Origin: Brevundimonas sp. SH203
GTDB taxonomy: Bacteria > Pseudomonadota > Alphaproteobacteria > Caulobacterales > Caulobacteraceae
Direction: 5' to 3'
Assembly (NCBI RefSeq): GCF_002157625.1
Contig: NZ_BDMM01000005.1
Coordinates: 124,001-188,000 of the forward strand
Length of the DNA stretch: 64,000 nt
Shown one piece after another: positions 45,757 to 53,975 of this stretch. Below the pieces are notes generated by a model, which was given only the letters and a program-made list of their open reading frames with translations, was not told the origin of the DNA and did not search any database. Position 1 is the stretch's first letter; every line of letters begins with the position of its first letter. A program made the position numbers and the translations under genes.

Positions 45757-47601
45757 ATGCACGGGCACGGCGGCGACTATAAGGATCTGGTGGTCTTTCT
45801 GGCCGCTGCGGGGGTCATGGTGCCCCTGGTCAACCGGCTGAAGATCAGCCCGGTTCTGGGCTTCCTGGCGGCCGGGGTCGTGCTGGGGCCGGACGGTCTG
45901 GCCCGGTTCGCCCACGCCCTGCCCTTCCTGTCCTATTTCACCATCGGCGATCCGGGCCAGCTGGCGCAGCTGTCTGAACTGGGCGTGGCCTTCCTTTTGT
46001 TCATGATCGGGCTGGAGCTGTCGTGGGAGCGGCTGCGCGCCATGCGCCGTCTGGTCTTCGGTCTGGGGATGATGCAGGTCGGGGTCTGCGCCGCCGTGAT
46101 CGGCGGCGGCTTCCTGTTGATCGGCCAGACCCTGGCCAGCGCGGCGGTGCTGGGCATGGGACTGGCCCTGTCCTCGACCGCCGTGGTCATGCCGGTGTTG
46201 GCCGAGCGCGGGCGACTGAAGGGCGTCGTCGGCCGCTTGACCTTCGCCATCCTGCTGGCCCAGGATCTGTCGGTCGCCCCCATCTTGATCACCGTCACCG
46301 TCCTGGCCGCCGTGGCCCAGCAGGGCGGTGCGCTGGACCCCGCCATCCTGGGCCAGTCACTGTTCACCCTGATCCCGGCGGCGGTGGGGCTGGGGCTTCT
46401 GGTGCTGCTGGGACGGGTGGTGCTGCGCCCCATGTTCCGGTCGGTGGCCAGGGCGAGAAAGGCGGATCAGGGGGGCGAGCTGTTCGTCGCCGCCAGCCTG
46501 CTGGTCGTGGTCGGCGCGGGTCTGGCGGCCCAGGCCAGCGGCCTGTCCATGAGCATCGGCGCCCTGGTCGCCGGCGTCCTTCTGGCCGAGACGGAGTTCC
46601 GGCGCGAGGTCGAGGTCTCGATCGAACCGTTCAAGGGCCTGCTGCTGGGCGTCTTCTTCGTCGGCGTCGGACTGGGGCTGGATCTGGACGCCATCGCCGC
46701 CGATCCGGTCGGGGTGTTCGGCCTGGCCCTGGCCCTGACGGCGGTGAAGGCCGGCGTCATCTTCGCCCTGGCGCGGCTGTGGGGCCTGGGCGCGCGGCCG
46801 GCGCTGGAGACGGCCCTGGTCCTGGCCCCGGCTGGCGAGTTCGCCTTCGTGATCTTCGCCACCGGCATGGTCGAAGGTCTGGCGCCGCCCGGCCTGACCA
46901 ACGCCGTCGCCCTGTCGGCGACCGTCAGCATCTTCTCCATCCCGCTCCTGGCCATGATCGGCCAGAAGCTGGCGAAACGGTCGGAACCGGATGCGACGAC
47001 CCTGCCCGACGTGCCCGCGCCGACGGGGGCGGACGGCGCCGTCATCATCGTGGGCTTCGGCCGGGTGGGCCGTCTGATCGGCGAGATGCTGAAGGCGCAC
47101 GATCAGGCCTTCATCGCCCTGGACACAGACGCCGCCGCCGTCGCCGCCGGTCGCCGCGACGGGTTCGAAGTCTTCTACGGCGACGCCGGGCGACGCGAGA
47201 TGCTGCAGCATTGCGGGGTCCAGTCGACGCGCGCCCTGATCGTGACCATGGACGCCCCCGCCAAGGTGGACGAGGTGGTCCAGACCGCGCGGGCGATGCG
47301 CGAGGATCTGATCCTGATCGCCCGCGCCCGCGACGACCAGCACGCCATGCGGCTTTACGGCCTGGGCGTCACCGACGCCGTGCCGGAGACGACCGAGGCC
47401 AGTCTGCAGCTGGCCGAGAACACCCTGGTCGATCTGGGCGTGCCCATGGGTCTGGTCCTGGCCTCGATCCACGAACGGCGCGACCAGTTCCGCAAGGCGT
47501 TCCAGGCGGCGACGCCGGTGGAGCGCCGCAATCGCCCCAGCCGCGCCCTGCGCCGCACGGCCCGCAGCCCTCGCCCGGAGCCCGCGCCGGCTAAGGACTG
47601 A
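45757..47601 (+). CDS. CPA2 family monovalent cation:proton antiporter with RCK domain
   Basis: 614-residue KefB/KefC-type antiporter. About twelve membrane segments span residues 10-395, beginning DLVVFLAAAGVMVPLVNRL and including the CPA2 signature-like segment LGMGLALSSTAVVMPVL and LLAQDLSVAPILI. A cytoplasmic TrkA-N/RCK domain follows near 425-545 (IIVGFGRVGRLIGEMLKAHD) with a ligand-binding nucleotide fold. The tail is basic. GGAGGGG lies just before the ATG. Exports K+ or Na+ in exchange for protons, possibly gated by nucleotide or glutathione adducts; no KefF/KefG ancillary gene is beside it. Confidence 0.93.
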   Translation: MHGHGGDYKDLVVFLAAAGVMVPLVNRLKISPVLGFLAAGVVLGPDGLARFAHALPFLSYFTIGDPGQLAQLSELGVAFLLFMIGLELSWERLRAMRRLVFGLGMMQVGVCAAVIGGGFLLIGQTLASAAVLGMGLALSSTAVVMPVLAERGRLKGVVGRLTFAILLAQDLSVAPILITVTVLAAVAQQGGALDPAILGQSLFTLIPAAVGLGLLVLLGRVVLRPMFRSVARARKADQGGELFVAASLLVVVGAGLAAQASGLSMSIGALVAGVLLAETEFRREVEVSIEPFKGLLLGVFFVGVGLGLDLDAIAADPVGVFGLALALTAVKAGVIFALARLWGLGARPALETALVLAPAGEFAFVIFATGMVEGLAPPGLTNAVALSATVSIFSIPLLAMIGQKLAKRSEPDATTLPDVPAPTGADGAVIIVGFGRVGRLIGEMLKAHDQAFIALDTDAAAVAAGRRDGFEVFYGDAGRREMLQHCGVQSTRALIVTMDAPAKVDEVVQTARAMREDLILIARARDDQHAMRLYGLGVTDAVPETTEASLQLAENTLVDLGVPMGLVLASIHERRDQFRKAFQAATPVERRNRPSRALRRTARSPRPEPAPAKD

Positions 47602-47789
47602 TACCTAGGGTCGTGCGCGGACCCATTTTCGTCATGGTTCCGTGATGCAAGCACGGTTCTGCTTTTCAAGCGCCGCATAGACGCGGAAAGCATCTATCCG
47701 TCCCGGCGTCGGGCCGTGATCTTCACCTCAAGTCGCTTTCGGGCTATCCGCGACGTCCGAGACCCAAAGTAGAGTAAAAGCCTGATTTC

Positions 47790-48431
47790 ATGACCGATAC
47801 CGTCGCAACCCTCGTCGTCGAACCTCGCCTGAACCGCCGCCAGGCCGCCAAGATCCGCACACGGCAAAAGGTTCTGGACGCCGCCCGCTCCCTGTTCGCC
47901 GAGCGGGGCTACGAGCCCGCCACCATCCGCGACATCGCCAAGGGCGCGGGCATGTCCACCGGCGCCGTCTTCGCCAACTTCCAGGACAAGGCCGAACTGT
48001 TCGAAGCCGTCCTGACCGAGGACATGACGCGCCTGGCCGAGGTGGTCGAGGCCGCCGCCCCCGAGGGCGAACCCGTCCGCCAGCGCCTGCTCAGCGCCCT
48101 GACCGCCGGCTATCAGTCGTCGCTGGACCAGCTGCCGCTGTTCCAGGCCATCGTCGCCCGCTCCTGGTTCCAGCCGCTGGCCGCCGAGATGCGCGCCCGC
48201 GCCGCGACCAAGAACCTGCTGCTGGCCATCGGCGGCATCCTTCAGGACGCGGTCGCCCGGAAAGAGCTGAACAAGGACGCCGACATCCGCCTGTTGGTCG
48301 AGCTGATCTGGGACGCCTATCTGTCCAACTATCGCCGCGCCGCCTATGACGAATGGGACGCCAAGGCCCTGTCGGACCATATGGGCAAGCAGATCGACGT
48401 GATCCTGGCCGGCGCGCTCGCCGCCGAATAG
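47790..48431 (+). CDS. TetR/AcrR family transcriptional regulator
   Basis: 213 residues. The N-terminal helix-turn-helix (about 18-65) contains KIRTRQKVLDAARSLFAERGY and PATIRDIAKGAGMSTGAVFANF, the standard TetR DNA-binding pattern. The C-terminal ligand domain is all helical and not diagnostic. It stands alone; the CPA2 gene lies upstream in the same direction, 188 bases away. Target and inducer unknown. Confidence 0.93.
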   Translation: MTDTVATLVVEPRLNRRQAAKIRTRQKVLDAARSLFAERGYEPATIRDIAKGAGMSTGAVFANFQDKAELFEAVLTEDMTRLAEVVEAAAPEGEPVRQRLLSALTAGYQSSLDQLPLFQAIVARSWFQPLAAEMRARAATKNLLLAIGGILQDAVARKELNKDADIRLLVELIWDAYLSNYRRAAYDEWDAKALSDHMGKQIDVILAGALAAE

Positions 48432-48451
48432 GCCGACGCAAACGTCGTTCG

Positions 48452-48489
48452 AAAAGGGCCGGGTCCGCCAGCGCGGGGCCGGCCTTTTT
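48452..48489 (+). terminator. Terminator between convergent tetR and smr genes
   Basis: AAAAGGGCC on the left and GGCCGGCCTTTTT on the right allow an imperfect GC-rich stem with a T-run at 48485-48489. A-run on the other side lets it serve the leftward gene as well. Confidence 0.6.
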
Positions 48490-48495
48490 CTTGGT

Positions 48496-49083
48496 TCAGA
48501 CGCGGCGCTTCAGGGTGACGTAGAAGGCGCCGTTGCCGCCGTGCCTCTGGTGGGCGACGGTGAAGCCGGACACCACGCCGCGCAGGCCCGGCGACTGCAT
48601 CCATTCCGCGAAGGCCGAGCGGATCACGCCGCCGCCCATCCGGCCCTGGCCGGTGATGACCAGAACCGCCCGCATCCCGCGCGCCTGACACGACGTCAAG
48701 AAGCCGCGCAGCTGATCCTCGGCCTCGAACCGGCCGAAACCGTGCAGGTCGATGCGCGCCTCGATGGGGTCGCGTTCGCGCGACAGACGCTGCTTGCGGC
48801 GTGGCTCCAGATCCTCCGGCGCCGGCTTGGGCCGGGCGGGCGAGACGCGCCGGTTCTCGACGGGCGAGGCCGGCGTAGGGCGCGAGATCGGCGGTTTCGG
48901 GGGCGGCCGCAGGGGGCCTTGCGGCGCCGGCGTGATCGCGGACGGCGGCGTCTCCGCCCCCGGCGTGACGCGGGCGGCCTTTCGCGCGCGGGGCGGAGCG
49001 ACCGAGTTGGACACCCGGGTCCAGATGCGACGGTCCTCGGGCGTCAGTCCGTTTTCGTCGCGCCCCGACCCCTTTCGCCTCAT
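48496..49083 (-). CDS. Smr-domain protein
   Basis: 195 residues. A basic, Pro-rich N-terminal half (disordered, with several PAP/PPP runs) is followed by an Smr domain (about 110-195): ARIDLHGFGRFEAEDQLRGFL, LVITGQGRMGGGVIRSAFAEWM and a C-terminal RHGGNGAFYVTLK. The TGQGR loop corresponds to the usual TGKGxxS. Smr domains are nicking or RNA endonucleases. Start ATG 49083 overlaps the HTH gene stop (ATGA), so it is the third gene of the DUF2975-HTH-Smr operon. Confidence 0.88.
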   Translation of the reverse strand: MRRKGSGRDENGLTPEDRRIWTRVSNSVAPPRARKAARVTPGAETPPSAITPAPQGPLRPPPKPPISRPTPASPVENRRVSPARPKPAPEDLEPRRKQRLSRERDPIEARIDLHGFGRFEAEDQLRGFLTSCQARGMRAVLVITGQGRMGGGVIRSAFAEWMQSPGLRGVVSGFTVAHQRHGGNGAFYVTLKRRV

Positions 49084-49319
49084 GCCGCCTCGTCGTCCTC
49101 GAACACGTCGCCCGGCCCCGGTTCGTGCGCAAGGAGATCGCCGGGCTGGCACTCCAGTTCCCGGCACAGGGCGTCCAGGGTCGAGAACCGCACCGCCCGC
49201 GCCTTGCCCGTCTTCAGGATCGACAGATTGGCCACCGTCACCCCGACCCGATCCGCCAATTCGGTCAGGGACATGCGGCGTTCGACGAGAACGCGGTCGA
49301 GTTGGACGCGAATGGCCAT
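49080..49319 (-). CDS. Small HTH regulator (XRE, YozG type)
   Basis: 79 residues, nearly all a Cro/C1 HTH: LDRVLVERRMSLTELADRVGV, VANLSILKTGKARAVRFSTLDALCRELE, typical of the HTH_26/YozG group. The acidic tail (PGPGDVFEDDEAA) is short. Genes of this kind commonly sit directly beside a DUF2975 membrane protein, as here, and probably control it. Starts 23 bases after the DUF2975 stop and overlaps the smr start. Confidence 0.9.
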   Translation of the reverse strand: MAIRVQLDRVLVERRMSLTELADRVGVTVANLSILKTGKARAVRFSTLDALCRELECQPGDLLAHEPGPGDVFEDDEAA

Positions 49320-49342
49320 GCGGGAATCCTAGTCGAAACGGC

Positions 49343-49936
49343 TCAGATCGTCAGTTCGGATTCGCGACGCAGGCGCGCGCCCTCGCGGAAAACCTCCGCC
49401 AGCACGAAGACGATCAGGACGGAAAATATGGGGGTCAGCAGTTCGCCCAGCCCCTGCGGGTCCATCACCCCCGGCGCCAGCCGCTTGGCCACGAAGCCTT
49501 GCGCCACCCAGACGCCGCCGGTCACGACCGCCAGGGTCAGACCGATCTGGCGCAGACGGCGCACATTGTCGGGCTGGAAGGGGTCGCCCATGGTCAGGGT
49601 GCGGATGATGCGGCGCAGGCTGCGCAGGATCAGCATGAAGCCGCCGAAATAGGCCGTCGCCGCGCCCAGGCCGAACAGCAGAAGGGTGCGGGTCAAAGGC
49701 AGCTGCTTGCCGCCCGCGTCGCCGCTGACGGTGATGTTCACATTGTCCAGGGGAATGAAGATGGCCGCGATCACCAGCAGCAGCAAAAGCCCGGTGATCA
49801 GCCACAACAGCACATAGGCCACGTCCAGCACCATCTTCAGCACGCTGGACACCGATCCCGGCCCCATGGCCTTGAGCCACGTCAGGGATCGCGCCTCGCC
49901 TCGCTTCGTTGAATGTCGCAGCGTCGGCAGGCGCAT
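49343..49936 (-). CDS. DUF2975 family membrane protein
   Basis: 197-residue protein with about four hydrophobic segments (AYVLLWLITGLLLLLVIAAIF, TLLLFGLGAATAYFGGFMLIL, ALTVVTGGVWVAQGF-like and a last LTPIFSVLIVFVLAEVF). The loop MGDPFQPDNVRRLRQIG is the DUF2975 hallmark. Start uncertain: ATG 49936 or ATG 49867, neither with a strong ribosome-binding site. Paired with the HTH regulator immediately downstream; the pair occurs in many bacteria and has been suggested to act as a regulated membrane sensor or bacteriocin-related system, without firm proof. Confidence 0.87.
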   Translation of the reverse strand: MRLPTLRHSTKRGEARSLTWLKAMGPGSVSSVLKMVLDVAYVLLWLITGLLLLLVIAAIFIPLDNVNITVSGDAGGKQLPLTRTLLLFGLGAATAYFGGFMLILRSLRRIIRTLTMGDPFQPDNVRRLRQIGLTLAVVTGGVWVAQGFVAKRLAPGVMDPQGLGELLTPIFSVLIVFVLAEVFREGARLRRESELTI

Positions 49937-50067
49937 GGCGGGTCTGGTCTCAGGTCTGAAGAAGGCGGGCGGCGGCCGCGCGGGGTGCGAAGAACCCGCA
50001 CGCGGCTCTATACATCGCGGTCTTCATGCAGATCGTCAAAACTCTCGTGATCGAAATGGCGTAAGGA

Positions 50068-50187
50068 TCAGAAGGCTTGCATCAGCACGGTGACGAGGGC
50101 GGTCGGCAGGGCGGCGATCAGAACCGTGCTGACGAAAGCGGCGCCGACCTTGTCCAGCCACATCGAGGTGTTCATCGTATGCATCAT
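50068..50187 (-). CDS. 39-residue hydrophobic small protein
   Basis: ORF MMHTMNTSMWLDKVGAAFVS then TVLIAALPTALVTVLMQAF, read on the minus strand, with GGAG four bases upstream of the first ATG and seven bases upstream of the second. The C-terminal two thirds form one membrane-spanning segment, with a Met-rich, weakly polar N terminus. It is too short for normal gene callers. It is divergent from rdgB, and an AT-rich intergenic region with a perfect palindrome lies between. No family recognised; a small inner-membrane regulator is a reasonable guess. Confidence 0.55.
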   Translation of the reverse strand: MMHTMNTSMWLDKVGAAFVSTVLIAALPTALVTVLMQAF

Positions 50188-50333
50188 ATTTCTCCGTCTT
50201 TCCTGAAGGACGATTTTCGCCCTGTTTGTTTTGAAGTCGCATGAACCTTTCGGCTTTGACCGAACTCAAGAACGCTGCGACCTCGTTCTCGATGATCAAA
50301 AGATAGGCCGTGCCAGGCGGGAAATCACGTTAC

Positions 50334-50350
50334 ATATCGTTTAACGATAT
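50334..50350. promoter_or_regulatory. Perfect 17-bp palindrome, candidate operator
   Basis: ATATCGTT, one central T, AACGATAT. It is AT-rich within a GC-rich chromosome, 41 bases upstream of rdgB and 147 bases upstream of the 39-aa small protein. A repressor binding here could act on either promoter. No regulator is obviously linked. Confidence 0.55.
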
Positions 50351-50390
50351 TAAACTTTGGCAATAGACTGTTTCAGTTTCAGGAAGACCG

Positions 50391-50993
50391 ATGAATCTCA
50401 AGCTTATCAAAGGGATGCGGATCGTCGTCGCGACCCACAATCCGGGCAAGGTCCCGGAAATCTCGGCCCTGCTCGGCGGAGATTACGAGATCGTCACGGC
50501 GGGTCAGCTGAACCTGCCCGAGCCGGACGAGACGGAGACCACCTTCGCCGGCAACGCCATGCTGAAGGCGCGCCATGCGGCGGAACGGTCGGGCGAGGTG
50601 GCGCTGGCCGACGATTCCGGCCTGTCGGTCGCGGCGCTAGATGGGGCGCCGGGCATCTTCTCCGCGCGCTGGGCCGGGCCGGGCAAGGATTTCGCCGTCG
50701 CCATGGCCAAGGTGGAGCAGCGTCTGGAGGAGATCGGCGCGACCGACCGCACCGCCTGGTTCACCTCGGCCCTGGCCGTCGCCTGGCCCGACGGTCCCTG
50801 CGTGGTGGTCGAGGGGGTGGTCGACGGCCGCCTGACCTTCCCGCCGCGTGGCGACCGGGGATTCGGCTACGATCCCCTGTTCATTCCCAACGGCGGCGAC
50901 CTGACCTTCGGCGAGATGGAGCCGGCGGCCAAGGACGCGATCAGCCACCGCACCCGCGCCTTCGAAAAACTGAGGGCCGCCCTGATTGACTGA
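50391..50993 (+). CDS. rdgB: XTP/dITP diphosphatase (RdgB/Ham1)
   Basis: 200-residue house-cleaning nucleotide pyrophosphatase. Motifs: VVATHNPGKVPEISAL, the metal-site GLSVAALDGAPGIFSARWAG, GFGYDPLFIPNGG and the C-terminal SHRTRAFEKL. Start ATG 50391 with AGGAAG upstream; ATG at codon 9 is an alternative. Its end overlaps hemW by 8 bases. The common alphaproteobacterial order rph-rdgB-hemW is here reduced to rdgB-hemW, since rph does not lie upstream. Confidence 0.95.
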   Translation: MNLKLIKGMRIVVATHNPGKVPEISALLGGDYEIVTAGQLNLPEPDETETTFAGNAMLKARHAAERSGEVALADDSGLSVAALDGAPGIFSARWAGPGKDFAVAMAKVEQRLEEIGATDRTAWFTSALAVAWPDGPCVVVEGVVDGRLTFPPRGDRGFGYDPLFIPNGGDLTFGEMEPAAKDAISHRTRAFEKLRAALID

Positions 50994-52167
50994 GGCATCG
51001 TCGCTCGATCTGGGGCCGCCCGATCCGGGTTCGGACGTCGCCCTCTATGTCCACTGGCCCTATTGTTCGCGCATCTGCCCCTATTGCGACTTCAACGTCG
51101 TGCGCGACCGGGGGCGGGCGGCGGAGCAGGCGGGGCTGGTCGCCGCCATCCTGGCCGACCTTCACGCCCAGCGGGCGCTGACCGGCCCCCGGCGGCTGGC
51201 CTCCATCTTCTTCGGCGGCGGCACCCCTTCGCTGATGGCGCCCGAGGTCGTGGCCCGTATCGTGGAGACGGCCCGGCGGCTCTATCCGCCCGTCGGCGCG
51301 ATCGAGATCACGTTGGAGGCCAATCCCACCGACGCCGAGGCCGGACGGTTCGCCGCCCTGGCCGGCGCTGGGATCAATCGGCTGTCGATGGGGGTGCAAG
51401 CGCTGGACGACGTTTCCCTGCGCTTCCTCGGTCGCGACCATTCGGCGGTCGAGGCGTATCGCGCCGTCGATCTGGCGCGTCGCGCCTTCGACCGACTGTC
51501 TATCGACCTGATCTACGCCCGGCCGGATCAGATGCCGCAGGACTGGGCCGCCGAACTGACCGCCGCCCTGGACCTGGGCTTCGAACACGTCTCGCCCTAT
51601 CAACTGACCATCGAGCCGACGACCGCCTTCGGCCGGGCCTTCGCGCGCGGAACCCTGACCCCGCCCGACGAGGACGTGGCCGCCGCCCTCTATGAGACGA
51701 CGCAGGCCGTTCTGTCGGCCGCCGGTTTCGACGCTTATGAGGTGTCCAATCATGCACGCGGCCCGGCCGCCCGGTCGGCGCACAATCTGCACGTCTGGCG
51801 CGGCGGCGACTATCTGGGCCTGGGCCCCGGCGCACACGGACGGCTGACGCTGGACGGGATCAGGACCGCCACCGTCGCCCACCGCCGCATCGCCGACTAT
51901 GTGGCGGGCGTGCAGGCGTCGTCGCCCTGGTCTGAACGCGACCCCCTGTCGCCCGCCGACGCGGCCGAGGAACGGTTCCTGCTGGCGCTGCGCACCACCG
52001 AGGGGGCGCCGGCCGCCCTTCTGTCCGCCCTGGGCCTGTCGCCCCAGACCGCGCCGGTCGCCGACCTGATCGCGGACGGCTTCCTGATGCTGCGACAGGG
52101 CCGGTTGATCGCCACTGACCGGGGCCGCCCCGTTCTGGACGGCGTGTTGAAGGCGCTTCTGACCTAG
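50986..52167 (+). CDS. hemW: HemW, radical-SAM heme chaperone
   Basis: 393-residue HemN-like radical-SAM protein, now viewed as a heme chaperone rather than a coproporphyrinogen oxidase. The [4Fe-4S] motif is at Cys27, Cys31 and Cys34 (CSRICPYC). FFGGGTPSLMAPEVV and RLSMGVQALDDVSLRFLGR follow. The extra Cys that marks true HemN is absent, which fits HemW. The TTG start at 50986 overlaps the rdgB end by 8 bases; no better start is nearby. Ends in a 4-base convergent overlap with the MprF-like gene. Confidence 0.94.
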   Translation: MTEASSLDLGPPDPGSDVALYVHWPYCSRICPYCDFNVVRDRGRAAEQAGLVAAILADLHAQRALTGPRRLASIFFGGGTPSLMAPEVVARIVETARRLYPPVGAIEITLEANPTDAEAGRFAALAGAGINRLSMGVQALDDVSLRFLGRDHSAVEAYRAVDLARRAFDRLSIDLIYARPDQMPQDWAAELTAALDLGFEHVSPYQLTIEPTTAFGRAFARGTLTPPDEDVAAALYETTQAVLSAAGFDAYEVSNHARGPAARSAHNLHVWRGGDYLGLGPGAHGRLTLDGIRTATVAHRRIADYVAGVQASSPWSERDPLSPADAAEERFLLALRTTEGAPAALLSALGLSPQTAPVADLIADGFLMLRQGRLIATDRGRPVLDGVLKALLT

Positions 52168-53819
52168 CGCTTCGTCAGGCCCAGCATCCCCAGCCAGCCG
52201 CCGCTGGTCAGCAGCGCCACGTCCAGCAGGGCCAGCGGCAGGGGCGTGGAAACCGGCGCGGCGATGAAGCGCGACCGCCAGTCGGGCGCGAACTTGGCCT
52301 TGTAGCTGCGCAGGCCCTGGAAGCCGTACAGCGCCCCGCCCTCATCGAACACCAGGGCGCCGACGCGGGCGAACACCGGCGCGATCCGCCGGTCCTCCAG
52401 CCCCGCCAGCGGCGCCATGCCCAGGTCGAAACTGGCCAGCCCCTGATCCTTGGCCCACTGGGCGCAGCGGATGAACAGATAGTCCATCACCCCGTGCGGC
52501 GCGTCCGGGTGATGGCGCATCAGATCGACCGCCGCCTCGTCCGGCGCCGTCAGCAGATTGGCGAAGGCCACGATCCGCCCGCCCTCCCTCACCACCGCCA
52601 GCGGCGTCAGGTCCAGATAGGCGACGTCGAACCGGCCCAGCGAAAAGGCCTTCTCGTCCCCCTCGTGCATATCCAGCCAGGCGTCGGACACCGACTTCAG
52701 CTCGTCCGCGATGGGACCGGCCGATCCGGGCGGCAGGATTTCGAAGGTCGCGCCCTCGCGTTCCGCGCGATTGACGGCCGTGCGCAGGTTCTGCTTGGCC
52801 TTGCCCTCCAGTGAAAAGGCGGCCGTGTCGATCACCGCCGTCTCACCCACCTTCCTGACCGCCAGCCCCATGGTCGCCAGGTCGCCCAGCACGCCCTCGC
52901 TGACGGAATAGAAGACCGCCGCCCCGCCATAGCTGTCAGCCATCTCGGCGAAGGACCACAGCAGTTCGCGCCGTTCGGATTTCAGACCGGCCGGTTCGCC
53001 CATGGCGATCCAGCGCCGCCCCCGCACGCGATAGGCCAGGAAACTGGCCCCCGACGGGCTGAACATCAGCGCCTTGTCGCCCAGCATGGCCAGCCAGGCC
53101 TCGGGCGTCGCCGAATCCGCCGCCGCCAGCGCCGCGCGTGCGCGTTCGATGTCGGCGGGCCTGGCCGGGCCGTGGCTGTGGGCGCCGGGCGAGCCGAGCA
53201 GCGACCGGCCCGCCACCACCAGCGTCAGGATCGCCAGCACCAGCCCCGCGCGCAGGAAGCCCGAGGCCTGGCGGTCGCTGAGGAAACGCCACCACAGCTC
53301 GTCGTTATAATCCACGTCGCGATAGGCGAAGAAGCCCAGCCACAGCATGGCCGCCACCACCGCTGTCAGCAGCAGAAGCCAGCTGGGCCGCAGCGGCTCG
53401 CTGAGGCGCGAACGGCGGTTGAAGGCGTTGCGGCAGGGCGCTAGCAACGCCGCGACGATGGCCAGGTTAGTCGCCTGTTGCCAGTCCAACCCCTTCAGCA
53501 CCGAAAACACCGCCCCGATCCCCAGCACCGCCAGCGCCGCCCAATAGGCCCCGCGCCGACGCCGCCACAGGCCCGCCGACAGCAGCAGCAACAGGAAGCC
53601 GGCGATGCTGCCGACGAAGTGCGACAGGTCCACCAGAAGGGGCGACACCACCCCCGTCAGCTTGCGCAGGCGGTCGTCGAACTCGGGCGTCACGGCCGAG
53701 ACCAGCATCAGGGCCCCGGCCCCGAAGGCGATCACCGCGAACACCAGCGGCGTCAGCTCATAGGCCAGGCCCAGAAGACGGCGGATCAGACCGGAGGTAT
53801 GGGCGGGGCGGTGGGACAA
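52164..53819 (-). CDS. Short MprF-like protein with DUF2156 domain
   Basis: 551 residues: about six membrane segments (residues 15-200) then a cytoplasmic DUF2156 / LPG-synthase C-terminal domain containing ERARAALAAADSATPEAWLAMLGDKALMFS, FAEMADSYGGAAVFYSVSE and GVMDYLFIRCAQWAKDQGLASFDLG. Full-length MprF aminoacylates phosphatidylglycerol with Lys or Ala and flips it with about 14 segments; this protein has less than half that membrane part. It may lack flippase activity or need a partner. TTG start at 53819, no strong ribosome-binding site. Confidence 0.88.
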   Translation of the reverse strand: MSHRPAHTSGLIRRLLGLAYELTPLVFAVIAFGAGALMLVSAVTPEFDDRLRKLTGVVSPLLVDLSHFVGSIAGFLLLLLSAGLWRRRRGAYWAALAVLGIGAVFSVLKGLDWQQATNLAIVAALLAPCRNAFNRRSRLSEPLRPSWLLLLTAVVAAMLWLGFFAYRDVDYNDELWWRFLSDRQASGFLRAGLVLAILTLVVAGRSLLGSPGAHSHGPARPADIERARAALAAADSATPEAWLAMLGDKALMFSPSGASFLAYRVRGRRWIAMGEPAGLKSERRELLWSFAEMADSYGGAAVFYSVSEGVLGDLATMGLAVRKVGETAVIDTAAFSLEGKAKQNLRTAVNRAEREGATFEILPPGSAGPIADELKSVSDAWLDMHEGDEKAFSLGRFDVAYLDLTPLAVVREGGRIVAFANLLTAPDEAAVDLMRHHPDAPHGVMDYLFIRCAQWAKDQGLASFDLGMAPLAGLEDRRIAPVFARVGALVFDEGGALYGFQGLRSYKAKFAPDWRSRFIAAPVSTPLPLALLDVALLTSGGWLGMLGLTKR

Positions 53820-53835
53820 GCGGCAGGCCTTCGAT

Positions 53836-53886
53836 TCGCGAGCGCCCGACCATAGACCAAGAATCGTCCAACCGGGGCGCTCGCGA
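53836..53886. repeat. 12-bp inverted repeat in a divergent promoter region
   Basis: TCGCGAGCGCCC (53836-53847) and its exact inverse GGGCGCTCGCGA (53875-53886) are separated by 27 bases. It lies between the start of the leftward MprF-like gene and the rightward exported protein, upstream of both. It could be a hairpin in the MprF-like leader or a pair of operator half-sites. Confidence 0.6.
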
Positions 53887-53975
53887 GGTCATTTCGGGGC
53901 GAATGAAACAATCCGTAACGTGGGGAGTATATTGCGGTGCGGGCGTCGGGCTCGCGCAACAGGGGATATCCTCCC

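Noticed and set aside
46023-47594. 523-residue alternative-frame ORF inside the antiporter gene
   Set aside because: Gly/Arg-rich shadow frame of the CPA2 gene, whose own frame has clear membrane and RCK features.
47602-47640. Weak hairpin GGGTC...GACCC after the antiporter gene as a terminator
   Set aside because: The stem is only five base pairs and the T-run is short, so I do not call it.
50036-50299. 87-residue minus-strand ORF overlapping the 39-aa small protein
   Set aside because: Its second half is Arg-rich and overlaps the better-supported hydrophobic ORF in another frame; no ribosome-binding site was seen.
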